Assembly: GCA_031430575.1 (NCBI GenBank)
Contig: JANPBT010000060.1
Coordinates: 1-64,000 of the forward strand
Direction: 5' to 3'
Source of the DNA: JANMDS01 sp031430575
Lineage (GTDB): Bacteria; Pseudomonadota; Gammaproteobacteria; Burkholderiales; Casimicrobiaceae
DNA length: 64,000 bases
Both the position numbers and the translations under genes were made by a program. The notes under the pieces are model-generated. The model saw only the letters and a program-made list of their open reading frames with translations, made no database searches and was not told the DNA's origin. Shown here one piece after another: positions 44,307 through 53,135 of this stretch (the stretch's first letter is position 1; each line of letters begins with the position of its first letter).

Positions 44307-45281
44307 CTAGTCAAGTTTTGCACCAGAGGCCTTAACAATTGGCGCCCATCGGGTTAATTCTTCTTTCATCATTGCCGACATCTGTTCTGGTGAGCCGCCA
44401 AGCATCATGAAGCCTTGATCAGTCATTCGCTTAAGAAAATCGGGGGATTTCAGGCTTCTATTTCCAGCCTCATTAAGTCGGGAAATAATTTCCTTCGGAG
44501 TTGCTGCAGGCACGAGAAGTCCGTACCACACGCCAGCCTCGTAACCACTAATTCCAGTCTCTGCAATTGTCGGTAGATCAGGCAATGCCGCATCACGCTT
44601 GGTGCCCGTGGTGGCAATCGCGCGGAGCTTACCCGATCTAATATGCGTAATAGATGAGGGAATATTGTCAAACATCATCATCACCTGACCTCCCAATAAA
44701 TCTGCTTTCGCCGGGCCGCTGCCTTTGTACGGAATGTGGGTCATATCGACTTTAGCCAGATGCTTAAACATTTCGCCCGACATATGGATGCTCGTTCCAT
44801 TACCGCTTGACGCATAGTTGATCTTGCCCGGGTTTGATTTTGCAAGTGCGATCACATCGGCAACCGATTCAACTTTAACGGAAGGATGCACCACCAGCAC
44901 ATTATTGAGAGAAACGAGTGATACGACCGATGTGAGATCTTTATTTGGATCAAAAGCCATCTTTGCGTATAGCGAGGGATTAATGCCGTTGATTCCGCTG
45001 GTCGTAATCATCATCGTGTAGCCATCGGGGGCTGCGCGTGCGACTTCCGCGCCCCCAACATTGCCACCTGCACCAGGCTTATTTTCAACTACAACCGTCT
45101 GCCCAAGTTCCCGCGAAAGTTCAGTGGCGATTGCACGCGCTGTAATATCCACCGCACCTCCGGGCGGAAACGGACACACCAGCCGGATCGATTTTGACGG
45201 ATACGGCTGAGCCTGCGCCTGCAATGGAAGCCCAGCGAAAATGACCGAAAGTGCAGCAGTTCGAAATAGTATGTGAAGCAT
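44307..45281 (-). CDS. TctC/Bug-family periplasmic receptor (orphan)
   Basis: A 324-residue solute-binding protein. The signal peptide ends near AQAQP; YPSKSIRLVCPFPPGGAVDIT and VVENKPGAGGNVGG are the family ligand loops. No tctA/tctB lies adjacent, as is common for Bug receptors, so it may use the permease at 35.7-37.7 kb or act as a sensor. It belongs to the co-oriented accessory cluster. Confidence 0.92.
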   Translation of the reverse strand: MLHILFRTAALSVIFAGLPLQAQAQPYPSKSIRLVCPFPPGGAVDITARAIATELSRELGQTVVVENKPGAGGNVGGAEVARAAPDGYTMMITTSGINGINPSLYAKMAFDPNKDLTSVVSLVSLNNVLVVHPSVKVESVADVIALAKSNPGKINYASSGNGTSIHMSGEMFKHLAKVDMTHIPYKGSGPAKADLLGGQVMMMFDNIPSSITHIRSGKLRAIATTGTKRDAALPDLPTIAETGISGYEAGVWYGLLVPAATPKEIISRLNEAGNRSLKSPDFLKRMTDQGFMMLGGSPEQMSAMMKEELTRWAPIVKASGAKLD

Positions 45282-45357
45282 CGGATAAATCCTTTAAAAA
45301 TGTGCAAAGGAACCTGCGTTAACGTAACGACTATGGATCTCGAGATTGGCCATGGGG

Positions 45358-46245
45358 CTACGCCGCATCAGCGATCGCATTGGACAAAATACCGATGCCT
45401 TCAATTTCGATTTCACACCTGTCACCGTGCGCCATAAATACGGGTGGGTTACGCGCGTAGCCTACACCTCCCGGAGTGCCCGTAATAATTACATCGCCTG
45501 GCTCAAGCGTCATGCATTCACTCAATAGGCAAAGCGCGCCGGCGACATCAACAATAAAGTCGCGCGTGTTAGCGTCTTGCATGATCTGACCGTTTAATCG
45601 TGATTGAATACGCAGCCCCGTTGCACCGAGAGGGAGTTCATCCGCAGTGACCAACCACGGACCAAAACCACCCGTGCTGTCGAAATTTTTTCCAATTGTC
45701 CATTGCGTTGTTTTGCGTTGATAGTCGCGCAACGATGCATCGTTGTAGCAACTGTAGCCTGCTACGTGCATCAAGGCGGTTTCACGCGTGAGGTAACGGC
45801 CGCGTTTACCAATAATCACAGCCAGCTCTGCTTCGAAATCCAGTTTGGTAGAAACCTTTGGTCGCAGGATATTTGCGCCGTGCGCGACCTGCGATGTTGC
45901 GCAGCGCATAAAGAAGCTTGGGTAATCTGGTTTCGCGTGCCCGCCCTCTTTGGCGTGGTCTGCGTAATTTACGCCCAAGCAAATGATCTTACCGGGCCGC
46001 GGCACTAAAGGTAAAAATTGCACCTCAGACAGTGGTTTCAGTGCGTTCGCTGGCGCTTTGGAGAGCGCGCTTGCGATTTCATCCAAACGACCTGATGCCA
46101 GCAGTGACGTCATGTCTCCGCTGGGCACATCTGGTACGAGGGCTGAGAGTGGAAAAAACATGCTGTCGCGCGCACTCTTCACAATGCCGATTTCACTCGT
46201 CTGTGATGCGCTGGTGTTAGTCGATAAATAGCTAAATAGTCGCAT
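45358..46245 (-). CDS. Fumarylacetoacetate hydrolase-family protein
   Basis: A 295-residue hydrolase/decarboxylase/isomerase-type enzyme. The metal site is recognisable: KLDFEAELAVIIGK (two Glu) and the later Asp in YNDASLRDYQ, with GVNYADHAKE before them and TGTPGGVGYAR after. Substrates in the family are oxo-acids from aromatic or sugar-acid breakdown; the specific one is unknown. The neighbouring GlcG-like and TctC genes point to uptake and breakdown of an organic acid. Confidence 0.9.
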   Translation of the reverse strand: MRLFSYLSTNTSASQTSEIGIVKSARDSMFFPLSALVPDVPSGDMTSLLASGRLDEIASALSKAPANALKPLSEVQFLPLVPRPGKIICLGVNYADHAKEGGHAKPDYPSFFMRCATSQVAHGANILRPKVSTKLDFEAELAVIIGKRGRYLTRETALMHVAGYSCYNDASLRDYQRKTTQWTIGKNFDSTGGFGPWLVTADELPLGATGLRIQSRLNGQIMQDANTRDFIVDVAGALCLLSECMTLEPGDVIITGTPGGVGYARNPPVFMAHGDRCEIEIEGIGILSNAIADAA

Positions 46246-46286
46246 TGGAGCTCGGGCAAGAGTAAACGAATGTTTGAGGTGAAGAA

Positions 46287-46805
46287 CTATTCTGCCGCAT
46301 CAATGCCAGCCTTAGCGGCAACGCCGTCTTGCGACGCGCTGCCGCCGGACACACCAATTGCGCCCACTAACTTACCGCCGATAATTATGGGTAATCCACC
46401 TTCGTGCGGCATCAAAGGTAACGCCAACACGTTTACGCCTTGTGGCGTTTGCACACGCTCTTCGAATAGCTTTGTCGACCGCCGAAACGACGCGGCAGAC
46501 TTAGCTTTTGCGATGGCAACCTCAACGCTCGCGGTTTGCGCGCCGTTCACACGTTGTAGATAAACCAAGTGGCCGCCAGCGTCGGTAACTGCAAACACCA
46601 TATTCCAGTTATTTTTTTTCATCTCAGCGACTGCAGCTTCCGTAACTTTCTTTGCGACATCCAAACTAATTGGCGCACCATATTGCGGGGGTGTTTGCGC
46701 TGCCACTTGGAAGATCGCAAATGCGAGCGCAGTAACGAATCCAGCTCGAATTGTCCGCCGCAGAATGCTTTTTGAAGCCTGCAGATACAGTAATTGATTA
46801 TTCAA
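46287..46805 (-). CDS. GlcG/HbpS-family exported protein
   Basis: A 172-residue protein with an N-terminal signal (TIRAGFVTALAFAIFQVAAQ) and the HbpS/GlcG-like fold (VTDAGGHLVYLQRVNGAQ, KSAASFRRSTKLFE, GGLPIIIGGKLVGAIGVSGG). HbpS binds haem; GlcG proteins accompany glycolate and related operons with unclear function. First gene of the co-oriented cluster. Confidence 0.88.
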   Translation of the reverse strand: MNNQLLYLQASKSILRRTIRAGFVTALAFAIFQVAAQTPPQYGAPISLDVAKKVTEAAVAEMKKNNWNMVFAVTDAGGHLVYLQRVNGAQTASVEVAIAKAKSAASFRRSTKLFEERVQTPQGVNVLALPLMPHEGGLPIIIGGKLVGAIGVSGGSASQDGVAAKAGIDAAE

Positions 46806-47131
46806 AATATTTCTCTGATGTATTGTTTAGAAATTAAGAGCACGATATGCCTGTTGTCCGTACCACGTACGTAAATAAATAGCTGAAAACATGGATTTTT
46901 CAATCTTTCCAGCCTTCCGGCTAGAAGAACCACGCAATCGGAATGAAAGTAGCTTCGTTGCGTAAGCGCTATCGCTGTAGGCGACGTTTTTGGTCATACC
47001 TGCGGCGCAGATTTGCGCCTTTTAAGGCGTTTCTGCATCAAAAGCAGAGCGCGTTTTCATTCTCCATGACCGCGATCAGTCTCATTTGGCTACCGGCTAA
47101 ACTAAGGCGCTAGACGCGAAGGCACTTTTTC
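46806..47131. other. Intergenic region, cluster promoter side
   Basis: Divergent region between the GlcG-like gene and gcdH. It has one repeat copy (46996) and a short inverted sequence CCAGCC..GGCTAG near 46908. No gene seen. Confidence 0.5.
46996..47014 (+). repeat. Dispersed repeat copy
   Basis: Exact consensus. It is the first copy after the repeat-free interval that starts at 39945. Confidence 0.92.
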
Positions 47132-48325
47132 ATGAACGCACCGACCAAACTCAAAGCCCAATTTGTATGGGAAGACCCACTTTTGCTCGATCATCAATTG
47201 GCTGATGATGAGCGCGCGATCCGCGATGCTGCGGGGGCGTTTGCAAAATCAACGCTGGCGCCGCGGGTGCTGGAAGATTTCCGCCATGAGCGGGCTGCGC
47301 CTGAGCTCTTCCGCGAAATGGGGGCGATGGGGCTTCTGGGGACGACGATCCCTGAGCAATATGGCGGCGCGGGCTTAAATTACGTCTGCTATGGCTTGAT
47401 CGCGCGCGAAATCGAGCGGGTTGACTCGGGCTACCGCTCGATGATGAGCGTGCAGTCATCGTTGGTAATGGTGCCAATTTATGAATTTGGCACAGAAGCC
47501 CAGCGCCAGAAATATTTGCCGAAATTAGCGACCGGCGAATATATCGGCTGCTTCGGGCTCACCGAGCCTAACCACGGCAGCGACCCAGCTTCGATGATTA
47601 CGCGAGCCAAGAAAGTGCCGGGCGGCTATTCCATTTCGGGCGCAAAGATGTGGATTTCAAATTCACCGTTTGCCGATGTGTTCGTGGTCTGGGCGAAAGA
47701 CGACGGCGGCATCATTCGCGGCTTCATTTTAGAAAAAGGCTGGCAGGGCTTAACTGCGCCTGCGATTCACGGCAAGATGGGATTGCGCGCTTCGACTACC
47801 GGCGAAATCGTGATGGACGAAGTCTTCTGCCCAGAAGAAAATTTGATGCCGGGCGTACAAGGGCTGAAAGGCCCGTTTACCTGCTTAAACTCGGCGCGCT
47901 ACGGCATCGCGTGGGGCGTTATCGGCGCGGCAGAAGATTGCTGGCATCGGGCGCGGCAGTATGTCATGGATCGCCAGCAATTTGGCCGCCCGCTTGCGGC
48001 TAATCAATTGGTGCAAAAGAAATTAGCCGATATGCAAACCGAAATCACGCTCGGCTTGCAAGCGGTGCTGCGGCTCGGGCGCATGAAAGATGAGGGCACA
48101 GCGTCGGTTGAGATCACCAGCATTTTGAAGCGCAATAACTGCGGCAAATCTCTGGATATCGCCCGCGTAGCGCGAGACATGATGGGCGGCAATGGCATCA
48201 GCGATGAGTATGGTGTCGTGCGCCACATGGTGAATCTGGAAGTGGTCAACACCTACGAAGGCACACACGACGTTCACGCATTGATCTTAGGGCGCGCGCA
48301 AACTGGAATTCAGGCTTTTTACTAA
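47132..48325 (+). CDS. gcdH: Glutaryl-CoA dehydrogenase
   Basis: FAD enzyme oxidising and decarboxylating glutaryl-CoA to crotonyl-CoA in lysine/tryptophan and aromatic breakdown. The protein has 397 residues; CFGLTEPNHGSDPASM (FAD-binding), ISNSPFADVFVVWAK and the catalytic Glu in NTYEGTHDVHALILGRA are GcdH-specific features. The ATG follows an ordinary A-rich leader. Its TAA shares a base with the next ATG. Confidence 0.95.
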   Translation: MNAPTKLKAQFVWEDPLLLDHQLADDERAIRDAAGAFAKSTLAPRVLEDFRHERAAPELFREMGAMGLLGTTIPEQYGGAGLNYVCYGLIAREIERVDSGYRSMMSVQSSLVMVPIYEFGTEAQRQKYLPKLATGEYIGCFGLTEPNHGSDPASMITRAKKVPGGYSISGAKMWISNSPFADVFVVWAKDDGGIIRGFILEKGWQGLTAPAIHGKMGLRASTTGEIVMDEVFCPEENLMPGVQGLKGPFTCLNSARYGIAWGVIGAAEDCWHRARQYVMDRQQFGRPLAANQLVQKKLADMQTEITLGLQAVLRLGRMKDEGTASVEITSILKRNNCGKSLDIARVARDMMGGNGISDEYGVVRHMVNLEVVNTYEGTHDVHALILGRAQTGIQAFY

Positions 48326-48933
48326 TGCTTTTTGCGCTAGAAAAGGCTAAATCTGCGCCGCAGGTATTTTTCTGTGCGCTCGTTGCAACTTTTATTTTTA
48401 GCGCTGCAAATCTCGCCCGCGCTAACCCTGCGGGCGAAGCGGTAGCCGCGCTGCAAAAAGGCGGGCACGTGCTGGTGATGCGGCATTCCCAAACGGTCTC
48501 TGGCATCGGCGATCCACCGCAATTTAAGCTCGGCGATTGCTCGACGCAGCGCAACCTTTCAGAGCTCGGGCGGGATGCAGCGCGCGGGCTTCGCGCGCAA
48601 TTTCGAAAATCAAATATAAAGTTTGATTTCGTCGAAACCAGCGCATGGTGCCGTTGCATCGATACGGCAAAGCTTGCTTTTGAGCCGACAGCGCAATTAT
48701 TTGCCCCGCTCAATTCCACCTTCAACGACCGTAGCGCGCAACCCAATCGCACGGATGAAGTTCGCGACCGCGTTCGCAAGTGGCGCGGCAATGGAAACTT
48801 AGCGCTCGTTACGCATATGGTGAACATACAATCGCTCACGGGCGAAGCGCTGGCGATGAATGAAGCGATCGTGCTCAAGCCTAGCGCCAAAGACCCCTCT
48901 GGCTTTCAAATCGTCGGTCGTCTCAACAACTAA
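48325..48933 (+). CDS. Exported histidine-phosphatase-family protein
   Basis: A 202-residue protein with a signal peptide (VFFCALVATFIFSAANLARA) and the phosphoglycerate-mutase-like core: VMRHSQT (RHG motif with Ser in place of Gly), SAWCRCIDTAKL and VTHMVNIQ with the second His. Role: possibly periplasmic phosphatase; substrate unknown. It overlaps the gcdH stop by one base. The repeat at 48349 lies in the signal-peptide N-region and encodes KSAPQVFF. Confidence 0.88.
   Translation: MLFALEKAKSAPQVFFCALVATFIFSAANLARANPAGEAVAALQKGGHVLVMRHSQTVSGIGDPPQFKLGDCSTQRNLSELGRDAARGLRAQFRKSNIKFDFVETSAWCRCIDTAKLAFEPTAQLFAPLNSTFNDRSAQPNRTDEVRDRVRKWRGNGNLALVTHMVNIQSLTGEALAMNEAIVLKPSAKDPSGFQIVGRLNN
48349..48367 (-). 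repeat. Dispersed repeat copy in a signal-peptide sequence
   Basis: AAATCTGCGCCGCAGGTAT on the plus strand; encodes KSAPQVF at the start of the export signal. Confidence 0.92.
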
Positions 48934-48939
48934 ATCATC

Positions 48940-49857
48940 ATGACAACAACACTTGTAGGTTTGGTCGGCTTAGGAAAAATGGGCGGCAACATGGCGCGCA
49001 GGCTTTCGCGCGCAGGGATCAACGTGATCGGCTACGACGTAGATCTCGCCACCATGCAAGCGCTGGCAAGCGAGGGCGCATTGCGGCATGTTGAATCGCT
49101 GGCTGCGCTCGTCGCAGCGCTGCCCGCCCCGCGCGTGGTGTGGACGATGCTGCCCTCGGGCGATATCAGCCAAACGGCGCTGGAGACCTTGCTGCCGCGC
49201 TTGCAGCCAGGCGACATCATCATCGATGGTGGCAACGCCAACTATAAAGATTCACAAAAGCGCGGTGCGTGGCTCGCCCAGCACGGCATCGGTTTTTTAG
49301 ATTGCGGGGTCTCCGGTGGTGTGCATGGCTTGGCCAATGGCTACTGCTTGATGTTTGGCGGTGAAGCTGTAGACGTTGAAAAAGTAAAGCCGATCATGCA
49401 AGCGCTCGCGGCAGCGCCAGATCGAGGCTGGCTGCATTGCGGCCCCGTTGGCGCAGGGCATTACACAAAAATGGTTCACAACGGGATCGAATACGGCATG
49501 ATGGAAGCCATTGCCGAGGGCTTCGCGCTGCTCGATGCCAAAAAGGAATTTGCGCTACCTGCGGCGCAGATTGCCGAGCTTTGGAAGAGCGGGAGCGTCG
49601 TGCGCTCATGGCTTCTAGACCTCACCGCCGAAGCGCTAAAAGACCCCGAAAACATCAAAACAATTGCGCCCTACGTCGCCGACTCTGGCGAGGGCCGCTG
49701 GACCGTGGATGCCGCCGTTGAGCAAGGCGTTGCCACGCCCGTGCTCGCTCTCGCGCTCATGATGCGCTTTGCCTCGCAAGGTAAAGATGAATACGCAGCG
49801 AAATTGTTAGCGCTCATGCGGCAAGGCTTTGGCGGACATTCCGTTAAGAAAGCGTAA
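48940..49857 (+). CDS. gnd: 6-phosphogluconate dehydrogenase, decarboxylating (short form)
   Basis: Oxidises 6-phosphogluconate to ribulose 5-phosphate and CO2. The 305-residue short form has GLGKMGGNMARRL for the cofactor, DGGNANYKDSQKR and the active-site CGVSGGVHGLANG and HCGPVGAGHYTKMVHNG (substrate Lys/His). The gluconokinase-like gene follows at once, consistent with gluconate use. The repeat at 49556 encodes LPAAQIAEL. Confidence 0.95.
   Translation: MTTTLVGLVGLGKMGGNMARRLSRAGINVIGYDVDLATMQALASEGALRHVESLAALVAALPAPRVVWTMLPSGDISQTALETLLPRLQPGDIIIDGGNANYKDSQKRGAWLAQHGIGFLDCGVSGGVHGLANGYCLMFGGEAVDVEKVKPIMQALAAAPDRGWLHCGPVGAGHYTKMVHNGIEYGMMEAIAEGFALLDAKKEFALPAAQIAELWKSGSVVRSWLLDLTAEALKDPENIKTIAPYVADSGEGRWTVDAAVEQGVATPVLALALMMRFASQGKDEYAAKLLALMRQGFGGHSVKKA
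49556..49572 (+). repeat. Dispersed repeat copy inside gnd
   Basis: TACCTGCGGCGCAGATT; encodes LPAAQIA. Confidence 0.92.
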
Positions 49858-50382
49858 ATGTTTGCCTCGGGTATGGAAAATAATAAATTGGTGTTAGCGA
49901 TTGTGGTGATGGGGGTCTCGGGCTGCGGTAAATCCACAGTCGGTGAGGCTTTGGCTGAAAAATTAGGGGCGGTTTTTTTTGCTGCCGATTATTTACATCC
50001 ATAAAATAATAAAGAAAAAATGCGCGCAGGCATTGCGCTAAACGACGATGATCGCGGGCCGTGGCTTGCCTTATTAAATGCGAAATTGCGCGAAAACTGC
50101 GCCGCAGGTATCTCGACCGTGCTCGCCTGCTCGGCATTAAAGCAGGCTTATCGCGATGCCCTCTGCCAAGGGCTCGCCGTGTCGTTTGTGCATCTTACCG
50201 GCACGCAAGATGAAATCGCCGCCCGCCTCGCCCAGCGCAATCACGAATACATGCCTGCAACTTTACTCGCAAGCCAATTCTCCACCCTTGAAAATCCAAC
50301 CGATGCATTGCAGATTCCCATCGTGTGGTCACTCGATGAACAAGTGTCGTTTGCAGTAAATTCATTTTTGAGTCATAATTGA
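49858..50382 (+). pseudogene. gntK: Gluconokinase gene interrupted by an in-frame TAA
   Basis: The frame from ATG 49858 encodes a gluconokinase: the P-loop VVMGVSGCGKSTVGEALAEK, then FFAADYLHP. At 50002-50004 a TAA replaces the codon after HP, where relatives usually have Gln or Glu before Asn (LHP-x-N-N-K-E-K-M). The same frame then continues without shift through EKMRAGIALNDDDRGPWL to the stop at 50380-50382, with the later family motifs (ACSALKQAYRDAL, LAQRNHEYMPATLLASQF) intact. One base change would restore the gene. It may be a recent nonsense mutation or a sequencing error. The repeat at 50093 encodes NCAAGIS. Confidence 0.88.
50093..50111 (-). repeat. Dispersed repeat copy inside gntK
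   Basis: AAAACTGCGCCGCAGGTAT on the plus strand, AGTTTT flank variant; encodes NCAAGIS. Confidence 0.92.
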
Positions 50383-50389
50383 TGTTGTT

Positions 50390-50467
50390 CGGGGTGTAGC
50401 GCAGCCCGGTTAGCGCATCTGCTTTGGGAGCAGAGGGTCGTGAGTTCGAATCCCACCACCCCGACCA
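50390..50467 (+). tRNA. tRNA-Pro (anticodon TGG)
   Basis: Acceptor CGGGGTG pairs with CACCCCG; anticodon loop TTTGGGA within stem TCTGC/GCAGA; T-arm GTTCGAATC; CCA encoded at 50465-50467. Confidence 0.96.
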
Positions 50468-50511
50468 TTTTTTTTCATCACACGACAGTATTTGGCCTGA
50501 CCAGCCATCGA

Positions 50512-50589
50512 GTACCCGTAGCTCAGCCGGATCAGAGCACCGGCCTTCTAAGCCGGGGGTCACAGGTTCGAGTCCTGTCGGGTGCGCCA
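50512..50589 (+). tRNA. tRNA-Arg (anticodon TCT)
   Basis: Acceptor GTACCCG pairs with CGGGTGC; anticodon loop CTTCTAA in stem CCGGC/GCCGG; T-arm GTTCGAGTC; CCA encoded at the end. Confidence 0.95.
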
Positions 50590-50597
50590 GTTCCAAT

Positions 50598-50673
50598 GGC
50601 GACTGTAGCTCAGTGGTAGAGTCCCGGATTGTGATTCCGGTTGTCGTGGGTTCGATACCCATCAGTCGCCCCA
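50598..50673 (+). tRNA. tRNA-His (anticodon GTG)
   Basis: The extra G(-1) opposite C73 is present; acceptor GCGACTG pairs with CAGTCGC; anticodon loop TTGTGAT; T-arm GTTCGATAC; CCA encoded at 50671-50673. It lies 8 bases after tRNA-Arg, so the three tRNAs are probably one transcript. Confidence 0.96.
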
Positions 50674-50718
50674 CCCGATAAGTCGCTTTTTTGAGCGCCA
50701 TTATTAAAAATGTAAGAG

Positions 50719-50744
50719 AAGCCCCCAACGACTGGGGGCTTTTC
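50719..50744 (+). terminator. Intrinsic terminator after the tRNA cluster
   Basis: Stem AGCCCCC / GGGGGCT with loop AACGACT followed by TTTT. Confidence 0.9.
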
Positions 50745-50768
50745 ATTTCTCAACTCCCCCTCATCTCA

Positions 50769-52040
50769 ATGATTGCAGCGATCGATTTCGGCACTTCAAA
50801 TTCCGCTATTTGCGTGGTCAAAGGCGATGCTGCGCCCGTGCTCATTCCGGTGGAAGAAGACCGCGACACGATCCCCACCGCGGTTTTCTATGATGCGGAC
50901 GTGCGTAAAGCCTCTTTTGGCCGGACCGCCGTTGAAAACTATCAAGATGGCAACGAAGGCCGACTGCTGCGCTCGCTCAAAAGCTTGCTCGGCAGCGCGT
51001 TGCTCGATGAGACCACGCTGATTTATGGCGAGGCCGTGCCCTATCGCAAAGTCATCGCCCATTTCATGCTGCACATGAAAAATTCCGCAGAAGAATTTAC
51101 CGATCGCGGCATCACTTCTGTTGTGCTCGGTCGGCCCGTGCATTTCGTAGACGACGATGCTGCCCGCGATCAAATCGCGCAAGATGCCATGGCAGATATC
51201 GCCCGCGAAGTGGGCTTTGCCGATGTGCAATTTCAGTTTGAGCCTATCGCAGCTGCGCTAGATTATGAGCAGCGCTTAACGGCAGAAAAGCTCGTGCTCG
51301 TCATCGATATCGGTGGCGGCACTTCCGATTTCTCGGTCATTCGCTTGGGGCCAAAGCGTGCCAAGAAAATCGATCGAAACGCTGATTTATTGGCTAACGC
51401 TGGCATTCATATTGCAGGCACTGATTTCGATCATCGGGTGAGCCTAGCGACCGCAATGCCTGCGCTTGGCCTTGGCGCAAAAGGCAAAAATGGCAAGCCA
51501 GTTCCGGTCTCGCTTTACTACGATTTGGCGACATGGCACAAAATTAATTTTCTATACACGCGCGAAGAAATTGCCCACGGCGATTCGCTCCAGCATTTCA
51601 TTGATGATCGCAAAGTGCATCAGCGCTTGATGAACGTGCTGCGTAACCGTGAAGGCCATCGCATCGCCGCGCACGTTGAAGCCGCCAAAATCGCCGTCGC
51701 CCAATCGGGTGAAACGACCCTCGATCTGCGCTTTTTGCAATCTGCGGGCGATACCGATGATGCGGCGCTTTTGCTCACACTCACTCATGCCCAGCTTTGC
51801 GACGCCCTCGATGCGCAAGTCAAAAAAATCGTCGCCAGCGCAGAGCAGGCCGTGCGCCAAGCGCAACTCACGCCTGATGCGATCGACACGCTTTATTTCA
51901 CTGGCGGCTCAACGGGCGTGAAAGCCTTGCGCGATGCCTTCGCCGCCGCATTTCCCAAAAGCGAAATTGAGCAAGGCGATAAATTTGCCAGTGTTGTGCG
52001 CGGGCTTGGTGTAACCGCTTCGCGGATGAAATTGGCCTAA
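50769..52040 (+). CDS. YegD-like Hsp70-family protein
   Basis: An actin-like ATPase of the Hsp70 superfamily without the usual substrate-binding C-terminal domain. From ATG 50769 it has 423 residues. IDFGTSNSAICV (phosphate 1), VIDIGGGTSDFSVI (phosphate 2) and FTGGSTGVKALRDAF (adenosine) are present. A longer frame begins at 50691 but spans the tRNA terminator. Chaperone function is assumed by family; the role is unclear. A repeat pair downstream acts as a likely terminator. Confidence 0.92.
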   Translation: MIAAIDFGTSNSAICVVKGDAAPVLIPVEEDRDTIPTAVFYDADVRKASFGRTAVENYQDGNEGRLLRSLKSLLGSALLDETTLIYGEAVPYRKVIAHFMLHMKNSAEEFTDRGITSVVLGRPVHFVDDDAARDQIAQDAMADIAREVGFADVQFQFEPIAAALDYEQRLTAEKLVLVIDIGGGTSDFSVIRLGPKRAKKIDRNADLLANAGIHIAGTDFDHRVSLATAMPALGLGAKGKNGKPVPVSLYYDLATWHKINFLYTREEIAHGDSLQHFIDDRKVHQRLMNVLRNREGHRIAAHVEAAKIAVAQSGETTLDLRFLQSAGDTDDAALLLTLTHAQLCDALDAQVKKIVASAEQAVRQAQLTPDAIDTLYFTGGSTGVKALRDAFAAAFPKSEIEQGDKFASVVRGLGVTASRMKLA

Positions 52041-52090
52041 ATCTGCGCCGCAGGTTTTGGCGATACGCGAAATACCTGCGGCGCAGATTT
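52039..52090. terminator. Inverted pair of the dispersed repeat after the Hsp70-like gene
   Basis: A minus copy (52039-52055, TAT flank changed to TTT) overlapping the stop codon region and a plus exact copy (52072-52090) make a hairpin. Confidence 0.75.
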
Positions 52091-52205
52091 GGCATTTTGG
52101 AGCAGGTTTTTTCAATGCCTCGGCATGAAAATATCACCACTTCGCCCGTTTGTTTGTAGAATTGCTGCATTGCATCAAGCACCTTTTCTAAGCGGAAGAT
52201 CTGAC

Positions 52206-53135
52206 ATGGCACACAAAATATTCATCGATGGCGAAGCGGGCACCACCGGCCTCGGCATTCGCGAGCGCTTGGCCAAAATGCCCGGAGAGTTTCAAGTGGT
52301 GAGCATTGACCCCGCATTGCGCAAAGACCCAAATGCCAAGCAAGCGCTGATGGCCGAGGTCGATTTAGTCGTGCTTTGCTTGCACGATGATGCCGCCTTA
52401 GAGTCTGCCGCGCTTGCAAACGCACTCGGCGCACAAGGCAAACGCGCACCGAAGCTGCTCGATGCCAGCACTGCCCACCGCGTCGATCCAAATTGGGTCT
52501 ACGGCTTTCCAGAAATTTCGGTGACGCAAACGGCAGCCATGGAAGGAGCATCGCGCGTATCTAATCCTGGCTGCTACCCCACCGGCGCGATTGCGCTCTT
52601 GCGCCCGCTGATTGATGCGGGTTTAGTGCCAAAAGACTATCCAATTGCGGTGCACGCTGTGAGCGGCTATTCTGGCGGTGGTCGGCAGATGATCGAAGCC
52701 TACGAAGCCCATACTGCGCCCTCCTTCGAGCTCTACGGTCTTACGATGGAGCACAAACATTTACCCGAAATGCAAAAGTATTCAACGCTCACCCGGCGTC
52801 CGATTTTTGTGCCCAGCGTAGGCAATTTCAAGCAAGGCATGTTGGTGCAAATCGGCTTGCATTTTGATTTACTCAACGGCGTGAAATCGGCCTCTACGCT
52901 CGAAGCCGCCCTGCGCGCCCGCTACGACGGCAGCCCATGGGTAAAAGTCATTACCCCCACCGATGCCGACAAAGGCAAGATCGAAGCGGAAGCGCTCAAC
53001 GACACCAATATGCTAGAGCTACGCGTCTTCGGCAGCGACGCACGCGGGCAGGCGGTGCTCATCGCGCGCTTGGATAATTTGGGCAAGGGCGCGAGCGGCG
53101 CGGCGGTGCAAAATATGCAGTTGATGCTGGGCTAA
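52206..53135 (+). CDS. argC: N-acetyl-gamma-glutamyl-phosphate reductase, type 2
   Basis: NADPH-dependent third step of arginine synthesis. From ATG 52206 (frame MAHKIFIDGEAGTTGLGIRE) it has 309 residues, the length of the shorter ArgC2 group. The catalytic Cys123 is in SNPGCYPTG and the substrate-binding His in HAVSGYSGGGRQ. The upstream part of the open frame overlaps the repeat and is not coding. Confidence 0.94.
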   Translation: MAHKIFIDGEAGTTGLGIRERLAKMPGEFQVVSIDPALRKDPNAKQALMAEVDLVVLCLHDDAALESAALANALGAQGKRAPKLLDASTAHRVDPNWVYGFPEISVTQTAAMEGASRVSNPGCYPTGAIALLRPLIDAGLVPKDYPIAVHAVSGYSGGGRQMIEAYEAHTAPSFELYGLTMEHKHLPEMQKYSTLTRRPIFVPSVGNFKQGMLVQIGLHFDLLNGVKSASTLEAALRARYDGSPWVKVITPTDADKGKIEAEALNDTNMLELRVFGSDARGQAVLIARLDNLGKGASGAAVQNMQLMLG

